Below, piece after piece: positions 1 through 5,479 of a stretch of DNA of 5,511 bases. Below the pieces are notes generated by a model. That model was not told the origin of the DNA. It did not search any database and saw only the letters and a list, made by a program, of their open reading frames with translations. This DNA is from Lentisphaera sp. (GTDB lineage Bacteria > Verrucomicrobiota > Lentisphaeria > Victivallales > GWF2-50-93), in assembly GCA_020721745.1 (NCBI GenBank), contig DYMC01000158.1:1-5511 (forward strand), read 5' to 3'. The position numbers were made by a program, and so were the translations under genes. Within the stretch, counting starts at the first letter, position 1. Each line of letters begins with the position of its first letter.

Positions 1-86
1 AATTATCATAAACTTAAGTAGAAACGCGATTTTCAACTGCTTTTTCTAGGATCATGGGTAGAATACCTGCCGCTGATGAAAACTAC

Positions 87-92
87 GGAGGG
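87..92 (+). promoter_or_regulatory. Ribosome binding site favouring ATG 102
   Basis: GGAGGG lies 9 bases before ATG 102. It favours 102 over the in-frame ATG at 54 as the start of the lipoprotein fragment. Confidence 0.4.
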
Positions 93-101
93 CTTCTGGC
101 G

Positions 102-347
102 ATGCTGTTGCTGTCTTTGTGCATCGTTCTATCCCTACCATCCTGCAGGAGACAGAGCGAAGATGTCCAGGATCCCGACTCGCGGACAGCCTCCGCCTGG
201 ATGGAGTTCCGGATGGGCGAAGACAAGAGGGCGATCGGGATCTTCGGGGATATCTCCGAGAATTCAAAGGTCAGCAAGAATGTCAGGACACACGCGCTCT
301 ATGGGCTGGCATGCGCGCACTGGCATAAGCTTCCTGACCTAAAATAA
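102..347 (+). CDS. Truncated lipoprotein with TPR-like tail (N-terminal remnant)
   Basis: The frame encodes a hydrophobic stretch (MLLLSLCIVLSLPSC) ending in a lipobox LPSC, so the product should be lipid-anchored at the Cys. A helical segment follows (AWMEFRMGEDKRAIGIF, then HALYGLACAHW) that resembles the first helices of a TPR-type repeat. The frame ends at 345-347, inside an AT-rich junction where a transposase remnant on the other strand begins. The true C-terminus is therefore probably lost and the last residues (about LPDLK) come from the junction. Start: ATG 102 has GGAGGG at 87-92 with a 9-base spacer. An in-frame ATG at 54 would add 16 residues (MGRIPAADENYGGLLA), including an Arg before the hydrophobic core, but has no good ribosome site. 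The signal from ATG 102 has no basic residue, which is atypical. Function is unknown, and the gene is probably non-functional. Confidence 0.5.
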   Translation: MLLLSLCIVLSLPSCRRQSEDVQDPDSRTASAWMEFRMGEDKRAIGIFGDISENSKVSKNVRTHALYGLACAHWHKLPDLK

Positions 348-353
348 TTTTTT
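343..353 (+). repeat. 11-bp direct repeat, copy 1 (AATAATTTTTT)
   Basis: AATAATTTTTT occurs here and at 676-686, on either side of the transposase remnant. It may be a target duplication or a recombination junction, but the sequence is AT-rich and simple, so chance is a real alternative. Confidence 0.3.
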
Positions 354-355
354 AG

Positions 356-619
356 TTTGGGCGTGGAGTCGCGGCTTATGTGCCCGACGAGCTTCGCCCC
401 GAGATATTTCTTCACCATGCCCTCGTGTATTTGCTGTGGAAGCTCGCTCTCCGCAAATTGCGTGAAAGCTCTTGAAAATGAAAGACAGTTCGGCAAATCC
501 ATAAGCTCAACCGCCCTCACAAACTCCTTCTGTTTCTCGTTCAACTCCCCAAGCTCCTCCCCAAGAGCTGGGAACAAGCATCGCTGGATGCTGCCGAAAA
601 CGCCTTAAAGCCTATCCAT
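356..619 (-). pseudogene. Degraded DDE transposase (IS5/IS1182-like), N-terminal part
   Basis: Read on the minus strand from ATG 619-617, after a GGAGG ribosome site, the frame gives MDRL, a TAA stop at 607-605, then GVFGSIQRCLFPALGEELGE and LNEKQKEFVRAVELMDL. It continues FSRAFTQFAESELP and LVGHISRDST. As I recall the family, these are hallmark segments of a DDE transposase group with an InsH-like (DUF772) N-terminal region: an opening LGEL..KQK.FV, the block FSRAF.EFAES.LP, and GHISRDST. Three lesions are visible. Codon 5 is a nonsense codon. About 60-80 residues usually found between the opening and FSRAF are missing, with the join near 479-495. The gene ends just after DST at 362, so most of the catalytic domain is absent. 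A shorter frame could start at TTG 577 but would still lack the catalytic core. The family assignment is from memory of protein motifs; the broken state is seen directly. Confidence 0.65.
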
Positions 620-675
620 TAACCGCCTCCGCATTTATATTGCAACATATTGGACTACAATATTTTTCAAGCATG

Positions 676-686
676 AATAATTTTTT
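676..686 (+). repeat. 11-bp direct repeat, copy 2, running into a T10 tract
   Basis: Second copy of AATAATTTTTT. It continues into ten T in a row (681-690), then GC and seven more T (693-699). No GC-rich stem precedes the T tracts, so they do not look like an intrinsic terminator for plus-strand transcription. Confidence 0.3.
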
Positions 687-712
687 TTTTGCTTTTTTTC
701 ACATCCCGCATC

Positions 713-743
713 TTGACTTTCAAGCACCCCAGTCTATTCTAAT
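713..743 (+). promoter_or_regulatory. Probable promoter of the GH28 gene
   Basis: TTGACT at 713-718 matches the -35 consensus at 5 of 6 positions. Two -10 candidates follow: TATTCT at 735-740 (16-base spacer, 4 of 6) and TCTAAT at 738-743 (19-base spacer, 5 of 6). Either would start transcription near 747-751, giving a leader of about 45 bases. The surroundings are AT-rich, so some match is expected by chance. Confidence 0.45.
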
Positions 744-746
744 GTC

Positions 747-762
747 GTAATTTTGAAATTAC
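747..762 (+). promoter_or_regulatory. Perfect 16-bp palindrome, candidate operator
   Basis: GTAATTT at 747-753 and AAATTAC at 756-762 are perfect reverse complements around a central TG. The site covers the predicted transcription start of the GH28 gene, where a bound repressor would block transcription. It lacks the central CG typical of LacI-family operators, so the regulator family is unknown. No regulator gene is in the window. Confidence 0.4.
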
Positions 763-780
763 CTCAATGCAAATAAAATA

Positions 781-784
781 GAGG
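781..784 (+). promoter_or_regulatory. Ribosome binding site for the GH28 gene
   Basis: GAGG ends 9 bases before ATG 794. The alternative in-frame ATG at 785 touches this motif directly and would have no usable spacing, so 794 is preferred. Confidence 0.5.
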
Positions 785-793
785 ATGGAGTAT

Positions 794-1966
794 ATGGACG
801 ACAGCAAAAGATTAGTCTTTGACATAAGCGATCATGGTGCGGTCTCCGACGGCAAGACAATCAACACCTGCGCCATACAGCGCGCCATTGACGCATGTCA
901 CGCCGCAGGCGGGGGGCGCGTCCTCTGCGGCCCTGGCAAGTTCCTCACCGGCACGCTGGATCTGAAAAGCCGCGTTGACCTGCACCTTTCACCCGGCTGC
1001 CAGCTCATCGGCAGCACAAACCTTTCGGACTATGCCGATTTCACAGCTCCCGGCTTCCGGCATGATCTGGCACCGGAGAACAGTACGAAATGCCTCCTCC
1101 GCGCGCTCGAAGCGGAACATTTTTCCATTACAGGTCCAGGCGAAGTCAACGGATCCGGCCCGGCATTCTACGACACCAAGACTGCCATGTGGGAACGCTT
1201 CTACCAAAAGCCGGACTCACCGCGGCCCCGGATGCTCATGGCCTACAAATGCCGCGACTTCCGCATCGAGGACGCCTCCTTCAACGACTCGCCATGCTGG
1301 ACATTCTGGCTGATGCAGTGCCAGAGGGTCGGCATACACCGGATCAAGATGATCTCAGATCAGAAGATGATAAACAACGACGGGATAGATCTCGACATGT
1401 GCCGTGACGTAGTTGTCAGCGACAGCATCTTCAAGACTGGCGACGACTGCCTCATTCTGCGATCAATTCTGCAGGTGTCCGACGACGAGATGCCGTGTGA
1501 AAACATAACCGTAAGCAACTGCGTCCTCGACAGCTACTGCCAGGGCATAAGGGTTGGCTGTCCCGGCGACGGCATCATCCGCAACTGTGCGTTCAGCAAC
1601 CTGGTCATCACCGGACTTGGCAACGGCATCATATTCAACAACCCCAGGCGCTACCTTCCCGTAGGATCAAAAGGTTCCGCAGATGTCCGCAACATCATCT
1701 TCTCCAATGTGGTAATCGACTGCAAGGGCTCTCCAATCAAGATGGATGTCGATCCTGGTGTCGCCCTGAAGTATCTTGGCGGGATAAGCTTCTCCAATTT
1801 CCGCGTCAAAAGCGGAGGCCCGATAATCATCCAGGGATGCCCTGAAACAATCATCCGTGACGTGAGCCTTAACAATGTGGAAATGGAAACTTCGGGGGAG
1901 GACGCCATTGTCTGTCGGCATTGCAAAGGCGTAAAACTCTCAGGAGTAGAGAGATCCAACGCCTAA
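794..1966 (+). CDS. Glycoside hydrolase family 28 (polygalacturonase-like) protein, cytoplasmic
   Basis: A 390-residue right-handed beta-helix protein of the GH28/pectin-lyase fold, expected to hydrolyse galacturonosyl or rhamnosyl linkages in pectin fragments. The N-terminal part (about residues 10-75) has the usual opening: DHGAVSDGKT, AIQRAIDACHAAGGG, then FLTGTLDLKS. The core has SPCWTFW near 166-172, then NNDGID at 194-199, matching the GH28 NTDG(I/F)D motif with likely catalytic Asp196. TGDDC follows, with the Asp pair 217-218. The motif normally written GHG reads C-Q-G-I, so the usual His is Gln250. The RIK motif reads P-I-K (314-316), keeping Lys but losing Arg. There is no signal peptide, and the protein is rich in free Cys, both suggesting cytoplasmic action on imported oligosaccharides. 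Length is slightly short for the family. An ATG at 785 would add three residues. It appears to be a single-gene unit with its own promoter and possible operator. Family call is strong; substrate is unknown. Confidence 0.88.
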   Translation: MDDSKRLVFDISDHGAVSDGKTINTCAIQRAIDACHAAGGGRVLCGPGKFLTGTLDLKSRVDLHLSPGCQLIGSTNLSDYADFTAPGFRHDLAPENSTKCLLRALEAEHFSITGPGEVNGSGPAFYDTKTAMWERFYQKPDSPRPRMLMAYKCRDFRIEDASFNDSPCWTFWLMQCQRVGIHRIKMISDQKMINNDGIDLDMCRDVVVSDSIFKTGDDCLILRSILQVSDDEMPCENITVSNCVLDSYCQGIRVGCPGDGIIRNCAFSNLVITGLGNGIIFNNPRRYLPVGSKGSADVRNIIFSNVVIDCKGSPIKMDVDPGVALKYLGGISFSNFRVKSGGPIIIQGCPETIIRDVSLNNVEMETSGEDAIVCRHCKGVKLSGVERSNA

Positions 1967-2055
1967 TCAAAGCCGTCCGCTTGAAGACGATTTAAATGGG
2001 TGATGATAAAAATGCCTGCTAACTGCATGTCGCCATTGATGGAATTGACTCCGAC

Positions 2056-2087
2056 CCAGCCCGTTTTTCGCACGAAAAACGGGCTGG
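2056..2087 (+). repeat. Perfect inverted repeat, 15-bp arms with 2-base loop
   Basis: CCAGCCCGTTTTTCG (2056-2070) and CGAAAAACGGGCTGG (2073-2087) are exact reverse complements around CA. GAC 2053-2055 can pair with GTC 2089-2091 past one bulged T, lengthening the stem. It lies 89 bases after the GH28 stop. No T run follows on either strand, so it is not a standard intrinsic terminator, although it could protect the mRNA 3' end. Its upper part resembles the hairpin at 2316-2342. Confidence 0.7.
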
Positions 2088-2118
2088 TGTCATGTATTTC
2101 AAATAACTCCGGCGGCTG

Positions 2119-2241
2119 TCATTTTTGCTCCGCGAGGGCTTGTTTTGCTCCATGTATCTTCCTCAGTATTTCCTCTCCCTTGGCCTTCCATTTGTAGGGG
2201 GTAGGATTCAGGTTCCGCTCCGACATATACAGCTCGAACCA
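2119..2241 (-). pseudogene. IS630-type transposase, C-terminal remnant
   Basis: On the minus strand, codons ending in TGA at 2121-2119 read FELYMSERNLNPTPYKW, then KAKGEEILRKIHGAKQAL, then AEQK. The pattern (N).NP.P(Y/F)KW followed by A.(A/G)(E/D)EIL.KI and a basic or Ala-rich tail is how many IS630-family DDE transposases end, as I recall them. Only about 40 codons remain. The DDE catalytic region is absent, and the upstream side is cut at the 169-bp inverted-repeat element that begins at 2241. The frame stays open into that element until a stop at 2316-2314, but nothing recognisable is encoded there. Family assignment comes from motif memory and could be wrong; the remnant state is clear. 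Confidence 0.5.
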
Positions 2242-2409
2242 ATTGCAAAACTCCGGACGCGCAAGTCTCGTGCTCCCGATCCCGATAGGGCATCGGGGCG
2301 CGTCCCTCCATTTTTACGCCGATTTTTCGCAAAAATCGGCGTGGAGGGGCATGCTCTTGACACGTATGAAATCACGTGTTGCCATGCCCGCGAAAGGAGT
2401 TTTGCAATT
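2241..2409. mobile_element. 169-bp element with terminal inverted repeats and three internal hairpins (MITE-like)
   Basis: The ends AATTGCAAAACTCC (2241-2254) and GGAGTTTTGCAATT (2396-2409) are perfect 14-bp reverse complements. After a 3x3 internal loop the pairing resumes with CGCG (2258-2261) and CGCG (2389-2392). ACC occurs immediately outside both ends (2238-2240, 2410-2412), a possible 3-bp target duplication. Inside are three hairpins. The first pairs GGACGCGC (2255-2262) with GCGCGTCC (2298-2305), with CCCGAT and ATCGGG nested within; it competes with the CGCG extension. The second pairs ACGCCGATTTTT (2316-2327) with AAAAATCGGCGT (2331-2342), outer arms CCTCC and GGAGG. The third pairs GGGCATG (2347-2353) with CATGCCC (2383-2389), with ACACGT and ACGTGT nested. 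The whole can fold as a closed multi-branch structure. No protein is encoded. It could be a non-autonomous transposon, a palindromic repeat family member or a structured RNA. Confidence 0.6.
2316..2342 (+). repeat. Perfect 12-bp hairpin inside the 169-bp element
   Basis: ACGCCGATTTTT and AAAAATCGGCGT pair exactly around CGC. CCTCC at 2305-2309 and GGAGG at 2343-2347 can extend the stem across a six-base bulge. The tip (TTTTTCGC then AAAAA) resembles that of the hairpin at 2056-2087. Confidence 0.65.
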
Positions 2410-2670
2410 ACCTCCTCATAAATGTCTGTACCAGAAAATTAAACGGCACATTATTTTCCAGCAGATTCGCTTATGTTTCAAGAAAAATCAGCTATATCTA
2501 TTCAAAAACTCTGCGGCTCTGTGGTCATTCTTTTTGCTTGCGGCCACAGGCCGCCTTGGGAAATGCACCCGTAGGCTCCGCCGTCCCCCGACAGCGGCCA
2601 CCGCCGTCCCATCCATCCACCCAGCGTTCCAGTCATCCATTCTTTATCGCTGGTGCTTGGATGAATGCGC
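2410..2670. other. Intergenic stretch without a recognisable gene; pyrimidine-rich, low complexity
   Basis: No open frame here shows a recognisable domain or ribosome site. Visible structure: a GCGGCC / GGCCGC palindrome around ACA (2540-2554), a 10-bp direct repeat CCGCCGTCCC (2578-2587 and 2601-2610), and a CCATCCATCCACCCA tract (2609-2623) with further CATCCAT at 2634-2640. The plus strand is strongly pyrimidine-rich from about 2575 to 2650. This looks like non-coding repeat debris. Confidence 0.4.
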
Positions 2671-2699
2671 TTGAAAATAAGTGGGAGGGGAATTATATT
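2671..2699 (+). promoter_or_regulatory. Sigma-70-like promoter of the ABC transporter operon
   Basis: TTGAAA (2671-2676) and TATATT (2694-2699) are separated by 17 bases, and each matches its consensus at 5 of 6 positions. Transcription would start near 2706, leaving a leader of about 48 bases before GTG 2754. This argues against any translation start upstream of about 2706. Confidence 0.55.
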
Positions 2700-2740
2700 C
2701 AGCACCCGAAGTTTCCATCACCGCGTATTTGGCTTCTAGC

Positions 2741-2745
2741 GGAGG
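2741..2745 (+). promoter_or_regulatory. Ribosome binding site fixing the GTG start of the ATPase
   Basis: GGAGG ends 8 bases before GTG 2754, the ideal distance. The open frame continues upstream, but no upstream ATG has comparable support. Confidence 0.65.
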
Positions 2746-2753
2746 CGCTGAAA

Positions 2754-3680
2754 GTGATAAGGACGGAAAAGCTCACCAAGAACTACGGCAAGGACAGGGG
2801 GGTGTTCAATCTGGATCTGAACGTTCCCCGGGGCAAAATATACGGCTTCGTCGGGCCGAATGGCGCCGGCAAGACGACCACGATCAAGATGCTCTGCGGC
2901 CTTGTGAAGCCGGACTCCGGCAAGGCGTTTGTGGGCGATGTCCAGATTACGCCCGGCAACATCCCGAAGATAAAGCGCAAAACGGGCTACATGCCCGACA
3001 TATTCGGTGTATACGAGCAGATGAGCGTGTGGGAGTATCTCGACTTCTACGGGGCGGCGTTCAAGATAGCGCCGAAGGCCCGCAGGAAGAGGATAGAGGA
3101 GGTTCTGGCGCTCACCGAATCCTCGCACATGATAGACTATCAGGTGACCTCGCTCTCCCGCGGGATGAGGCAGAGGATAGGGCTTGCCAAGACCATGATG
3201 CACGATCCCGAAATACTTATTCTCGACGAGCCCGCCGGCGGCCTGGATCCGACCGCCCGCATAGAGATGCGCCAGACCATTTCGCGCCTGCGCAGTCTCG
3301 GGAAGACTATACTGCTGTCGAGCCACATACTGCCGGAGCTTTCGTCCGTCTGCGACCTGGTGGGGATCATATTCAAGGGCAGGCTGCTCGCGCAGGGGAC
3401 GGTGAAGGAGATAAGCGCGAGCCTGCAGGAGAAGATAATAATAAATGTGACGGTGGACTCCGACATCGCGGAAGCGCGGAGCGTTCTCGAGCGCATAGCC
3501 TGCGTGGAGAGCGTGAAGACCCTGGAGCAGAACGTCCTCCAGTGCATGTTCACCGGCGCGCGAGAACAGGTGAAAAGTGTTCTGCGCCTGCTTGTTGAGA
3601 ACAAGGTTGTGGTGCGTTGGTTCTCGGAGGAGGAGGTGGACCTCGAGGACGTGTTCATAAACATCACGAAGAGGGCCTGA
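2754..3680 (+). CDS. ABC-2 type transporter ATP-binding protein
   Basis: A 308-residue ATPase that would power the membrane protein encoded next. Motifs in order: Walker A GPNGAGKTT (34-42); a Q-loop region GYMPD (78-82) where the usual Gln or Glu is Asp82; signature LSRGMRQR (134-141); Walker B ILILDEP (154-160); D-loop GGLDP (162-166); and H-loop His191 in SSHIL. All catalytic residues are present. Residues from about 220 onward form the C-terminal extension common in ABC-2 ATPases, ending in DLEDVFINITK, which usually follows the nucleotide-binding domain of GldA/CcmA-like exporters. GTG start chosen because of GGAGG 8 bases upstream and because the family's typical opening (IRTEKLTKNYG) begins right there. 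The frame is open back to 2376, but the added residues look like translated non-coding repeats. The stop is 4 bases before the permease start, so the two are co-transcribed and probably translationally coupled. Substrate unknown. Confidence 0.92.
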   Translation: MIRTEKLTKNYGKDRGVFNLDLNVPRGKIYGFVGPNGAGKTTTIKMLCGLVKPDSGKAFVGDVQITPGNIPKIKRKTGYMPDIFGVYEQMSVWEYLDFYGAAFKIAPKARRKRIEEVLALTESSHMIDYQVTSLSRGMRQRIGLAKTMMHDPEILILDEPAGGLDPTARIEMRQTISRLRSLGKTILLSSHILPELSSVCDLVGIIFKGRLLAQGTVKEISASLQEKIIINVTVDSDIAEARSVLERIACVESVKTLEQNVLQCMFTGAREQVKSVLRLLVENKVVVRWFSEEEVDLEDVFINITKRA

Positions 3681-3684
3681 CCAG

Positions 3685-5460
3685 ATGTTTCTGTGGAAGA
3701 ATCCGATCTTCGCCAGGGAGTTCGGCGGCGTTTCGAGGTCTCTGGCGAACAACATCATAATCTGCGGCTATCTCGCCTTCCTGTCGGCCACGCTGGTCGC
3801 GCTATGGCCCTCGGAGGGAGTCCACTCGGTGGCGTCGGCCGGCGGCAAGCAGATATTCTCCATGTTCTTCAGCATCAACCTCACGCTGATCCTCCTCATG
3901 GCGCCGGCCTTCTCGGCCGCGTCAATAACCTCGGAGAAGGAGAACAACACTTTCGCGTCGCTCTTCGTAACGCTCCTGTCCCCCTTCGAGATAATGTCGG
4001 GCAAGCTCTCCTCCGCGATAATATCGCTGCTGCTGGTCGTGCTCTTCTCCACCCCGATAGCGGCAGTATGCTCCCTCACCGGGGGAATAAGCAACATCCT
4101 CCTCATGAAGATCCTCCTCGTGCTCTTCCTCTCGGCGCTGAGCTACGGCGTGGTGGGCCTGGCCTGCAGCTCGCTGTGCGAGCGCACGGCTACAGCGGTG
4201 GTCATGAACTACTCGGCGATTGCGATTTTCGCGGCGGCGAGCTGGCTGCCATCGGCCCTGCTCAGCAACCTTCTGCCTCCGTTGCAGGGGGTGTTCCAGA
4301 TCATCAGGTCCTTCAGCCCCTACGACGCGGTCTTCTACCTGCTCTATCCCGAGGCATACACGCTCACGAGCAGGGTGGCGATCACAGGGGCTATAAATCC
4401 GTTCACCGTGCATCTCGCGTTCGCGGCGCTGCTCACCGTCGTGTCATTCATGGTCTTCGAGCGCTCGATATTCCGCCCGTCGGCGAAGACAAAGGCCGGA
4501 AAGGGCGAGCATTACACCGACTTCAGGAAGCTGGTCAAGCGCAAGCTCACCTGGCCCTTCTACCTGGTAGATCCGCTCAAGAGGAAGAAGAACATATCGT
4601 CGTTCTCCAATCCGGTCTTTGTCGCGGAGCTCAGGAGCAGGATATTCGGGAATCCGAAATTCGTGATAAGGACAGTCGCGGCGATATTCATACTCAGCCT
4701 CGTCATAATGACTCTTGTCGCTCTGCAGTTCGGCAGCATGGTCAGGCCGGAGTCGGTGAGGATGGCCGCGATAGTCTTCCAGCTCGGGGTCATAGCGCTG
4801 ATAGCCCCGGGGCTCAGCAGCGGGCTCATCACGGATGAGCTCTCCAGCGGCACGTTCGTGATGCTCAGGATGACACCGCTCTCCCCGCTCACGGTCGTCC
4901 TTGGCAAGCTCAAGGCGACGTTCTTCTACGCGATGATATTCCTGCTCAGTAGCTTCTTCGTGCTCTTCGCAATGGCGTTCCTCGAGCAGCAGAACGTGTT
5001 CCCGGAGAGCTCCATCCTCGGGGGGGCCTGGTGGTCGGAGGTGCTCGCCAAGGCGAAGACCGCGCAATGGTGGTCCGAGGTCTGGAGCACATACAGGCGC
5101 ATAGGCATATGGACGATGCTGCTTCTGCTGAGCGCGCTGGTTTTCCTCAGCACAGGCCTCTTTGCGTCCTCGATGGCGAGAAAGACTGGAGTAGCCACGG
5201 CGGTCGCCTACGTCCTCACCGCCTCGATCTGCGTCCTGAGCTTCGCCCCGCTCATACTCAAGGGCAAGATGTCGTCCGAGACCGGTCTCCTGATACTCTC
5301 CTTCAACCCGGTCGCGTCGGCCCTGCAGATAACGAACTCGGCATTCCCGGAATTCCCCGGACTCTGGATCAGGAACATCTACACGATGATTTCCCTCGTC
5401 GTATTCTTCACCGTATGCGCCACGGCAAGGACATGGTGGCTGTTCAGGACGCAGGAATAA
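3685..5460 (+). CDS. ABC-2 type transporter permease, fused double unit (about 12 TM)
   Basis: A 591-residue integral membrane protein, about twice the length of a single ABC-2 permease, forming the channel for the ATPase encoded just upstream. Start ATG 3685 has GAGGG (3671-3675) 9 bases upstream, inside the end of the ATPase gene. Hydrophobic segments lie near residues 21-42, 57-79, 109-131, 138-161, 171-195 and 240-258, and again near 328-349, 360-381, 410-434, 473-494, 503-524 and 565-583. The two halves are homologous with an offset of about 301 residues. NPIFAREF (7-14) aligns with NPVFVAEL (309-316). Residues 71-108 align with 372-409 without gaps, 17 of 38 identical, covering the AP..S..IT.E...TF and LSP....GKL motifs. 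These are the cytosolic coupling loops that should touch the ATPase. A basic linker (about 264-305) joins the halves. The substrate is unknown; GldF-like or NosY-like roles are possible but not shown. Confidence 0.9.
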   Translation: MFLWKNPIFAREFGGVSRSLANNIIICGYLAFLSATLVALWPSEGVHSVASAGGKQIFSMFFSINLTLILLMAPAFSAASITSEKENNTFASLFVTLLSPFEIMSGKLSSAIISLLLVVLFSTPIAAVCSLTGGISNILLMKILLVLFLSALSYGVVGLACSSLCERTATAVVMNYSAIAIFAAASWLPSALLSNLLPPLQGVFQIIRSFSPYDAVFYLLYPEAYTLTSRVAITGAINPFTVHLAFAALLTVVSFMVFERSIFRPSAKTKAGKGEHYTDFRKLVKRKLTWPFYLVDPLKRKKNISSFSNPVFVAELRSRIFGNPKFVIRTVAAIFILSLVIMTLVALQFGSMVRPESVRMAAIVFQLGVIALIAPGLSSGLITDELSSGTFVMLRMTPLSPLTVVLGKLKATFFYAMIFLLSSFFVLFAMAFLEQQNVFPESSILGGAWWSEVLAKAKTAQWWSEVWSTYRRIGIWTMLLLLSALVFLSTGLFASSMARKTGVATAVAYVLTASICVLSFAPLILKGKMSSETGLLILSFNPVASALQITNSAFPEFPGLWIRNIYTMISLVVFFTVCATARTWWLFRTQE

Positions 5461-5467
5461 TCCAAAC

Positions 5468-5479
5468 GGGCTTTAGCCC
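5468..5479 (+). terminator. Weak hairpin after the ABC operon, possible terminator
   Basis: GGGCT (5468-5472) and AGCCC (5475-5479) pair around TT, eight bases after the permease stop. The nearest long T run (5491-5495) is 11 bases away and the stem is short, so termination here would be inefficient. The next gene is outside the window. Confidence 0.25.

Noticed and set aside
637..663. ATATTG / CAATAT inverted repeat as the end of the insertion sequence
   Set aside because: Only six bases in AT-rich DNA, and no matching sequence at the other edge of the transposase remnant near 350.
681..699. T10 and T7 tracts as an intrinsic terminator
   Set aside because: No GC-rich stem lies directly upstream on the plus strand, so they do not form a standard terminator.
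1981..2010. Possible promoter (TTGAAG, 18 bases, GATAAA) after the GH28 gene
   Set aside because: The -10 is poor and no credible gene follows on the plus strand.
2099..2332. 77-codon minus-strand frame over the IS630 remnant
   Set aside because: The frame one step away gives the recognisable transposase tail; this one has no family features and crosses the hairpin element.
2609..2640. CATCCA-like repeats as a CRISPR or minisatellite array
   Set aside because: Units are too short and irregular, with no unique spacers; it is simple-sequence drift.
2376..2753. Upstream in-frame extension of the ATPase open frame (126 codons)
   Set aside because: The predicted promoter at 2671-2699 lies inside it, GGAGG precedes GTG 2754, the family's usual N-terminus begins at 2754, and the extra residues translate pyrimidine-rich repeats and part of the inverted-repeat element.
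2736..3758. 340-codon open frame antisense to the ATPase
   Set aside because: It mirrors the codon bias of a GC-rich gene; the encoded protein has no recognisable domain, while the sense strand has every ABC ATPase motif.
3693..4838. 381-codon open frame in another frame of the permease gene
   Set aside because: Low-complexity Arg/Gly/Ala/His-rich product with no membrane segments; the main frame has a ribosome site, membrane helices and homologous halves.
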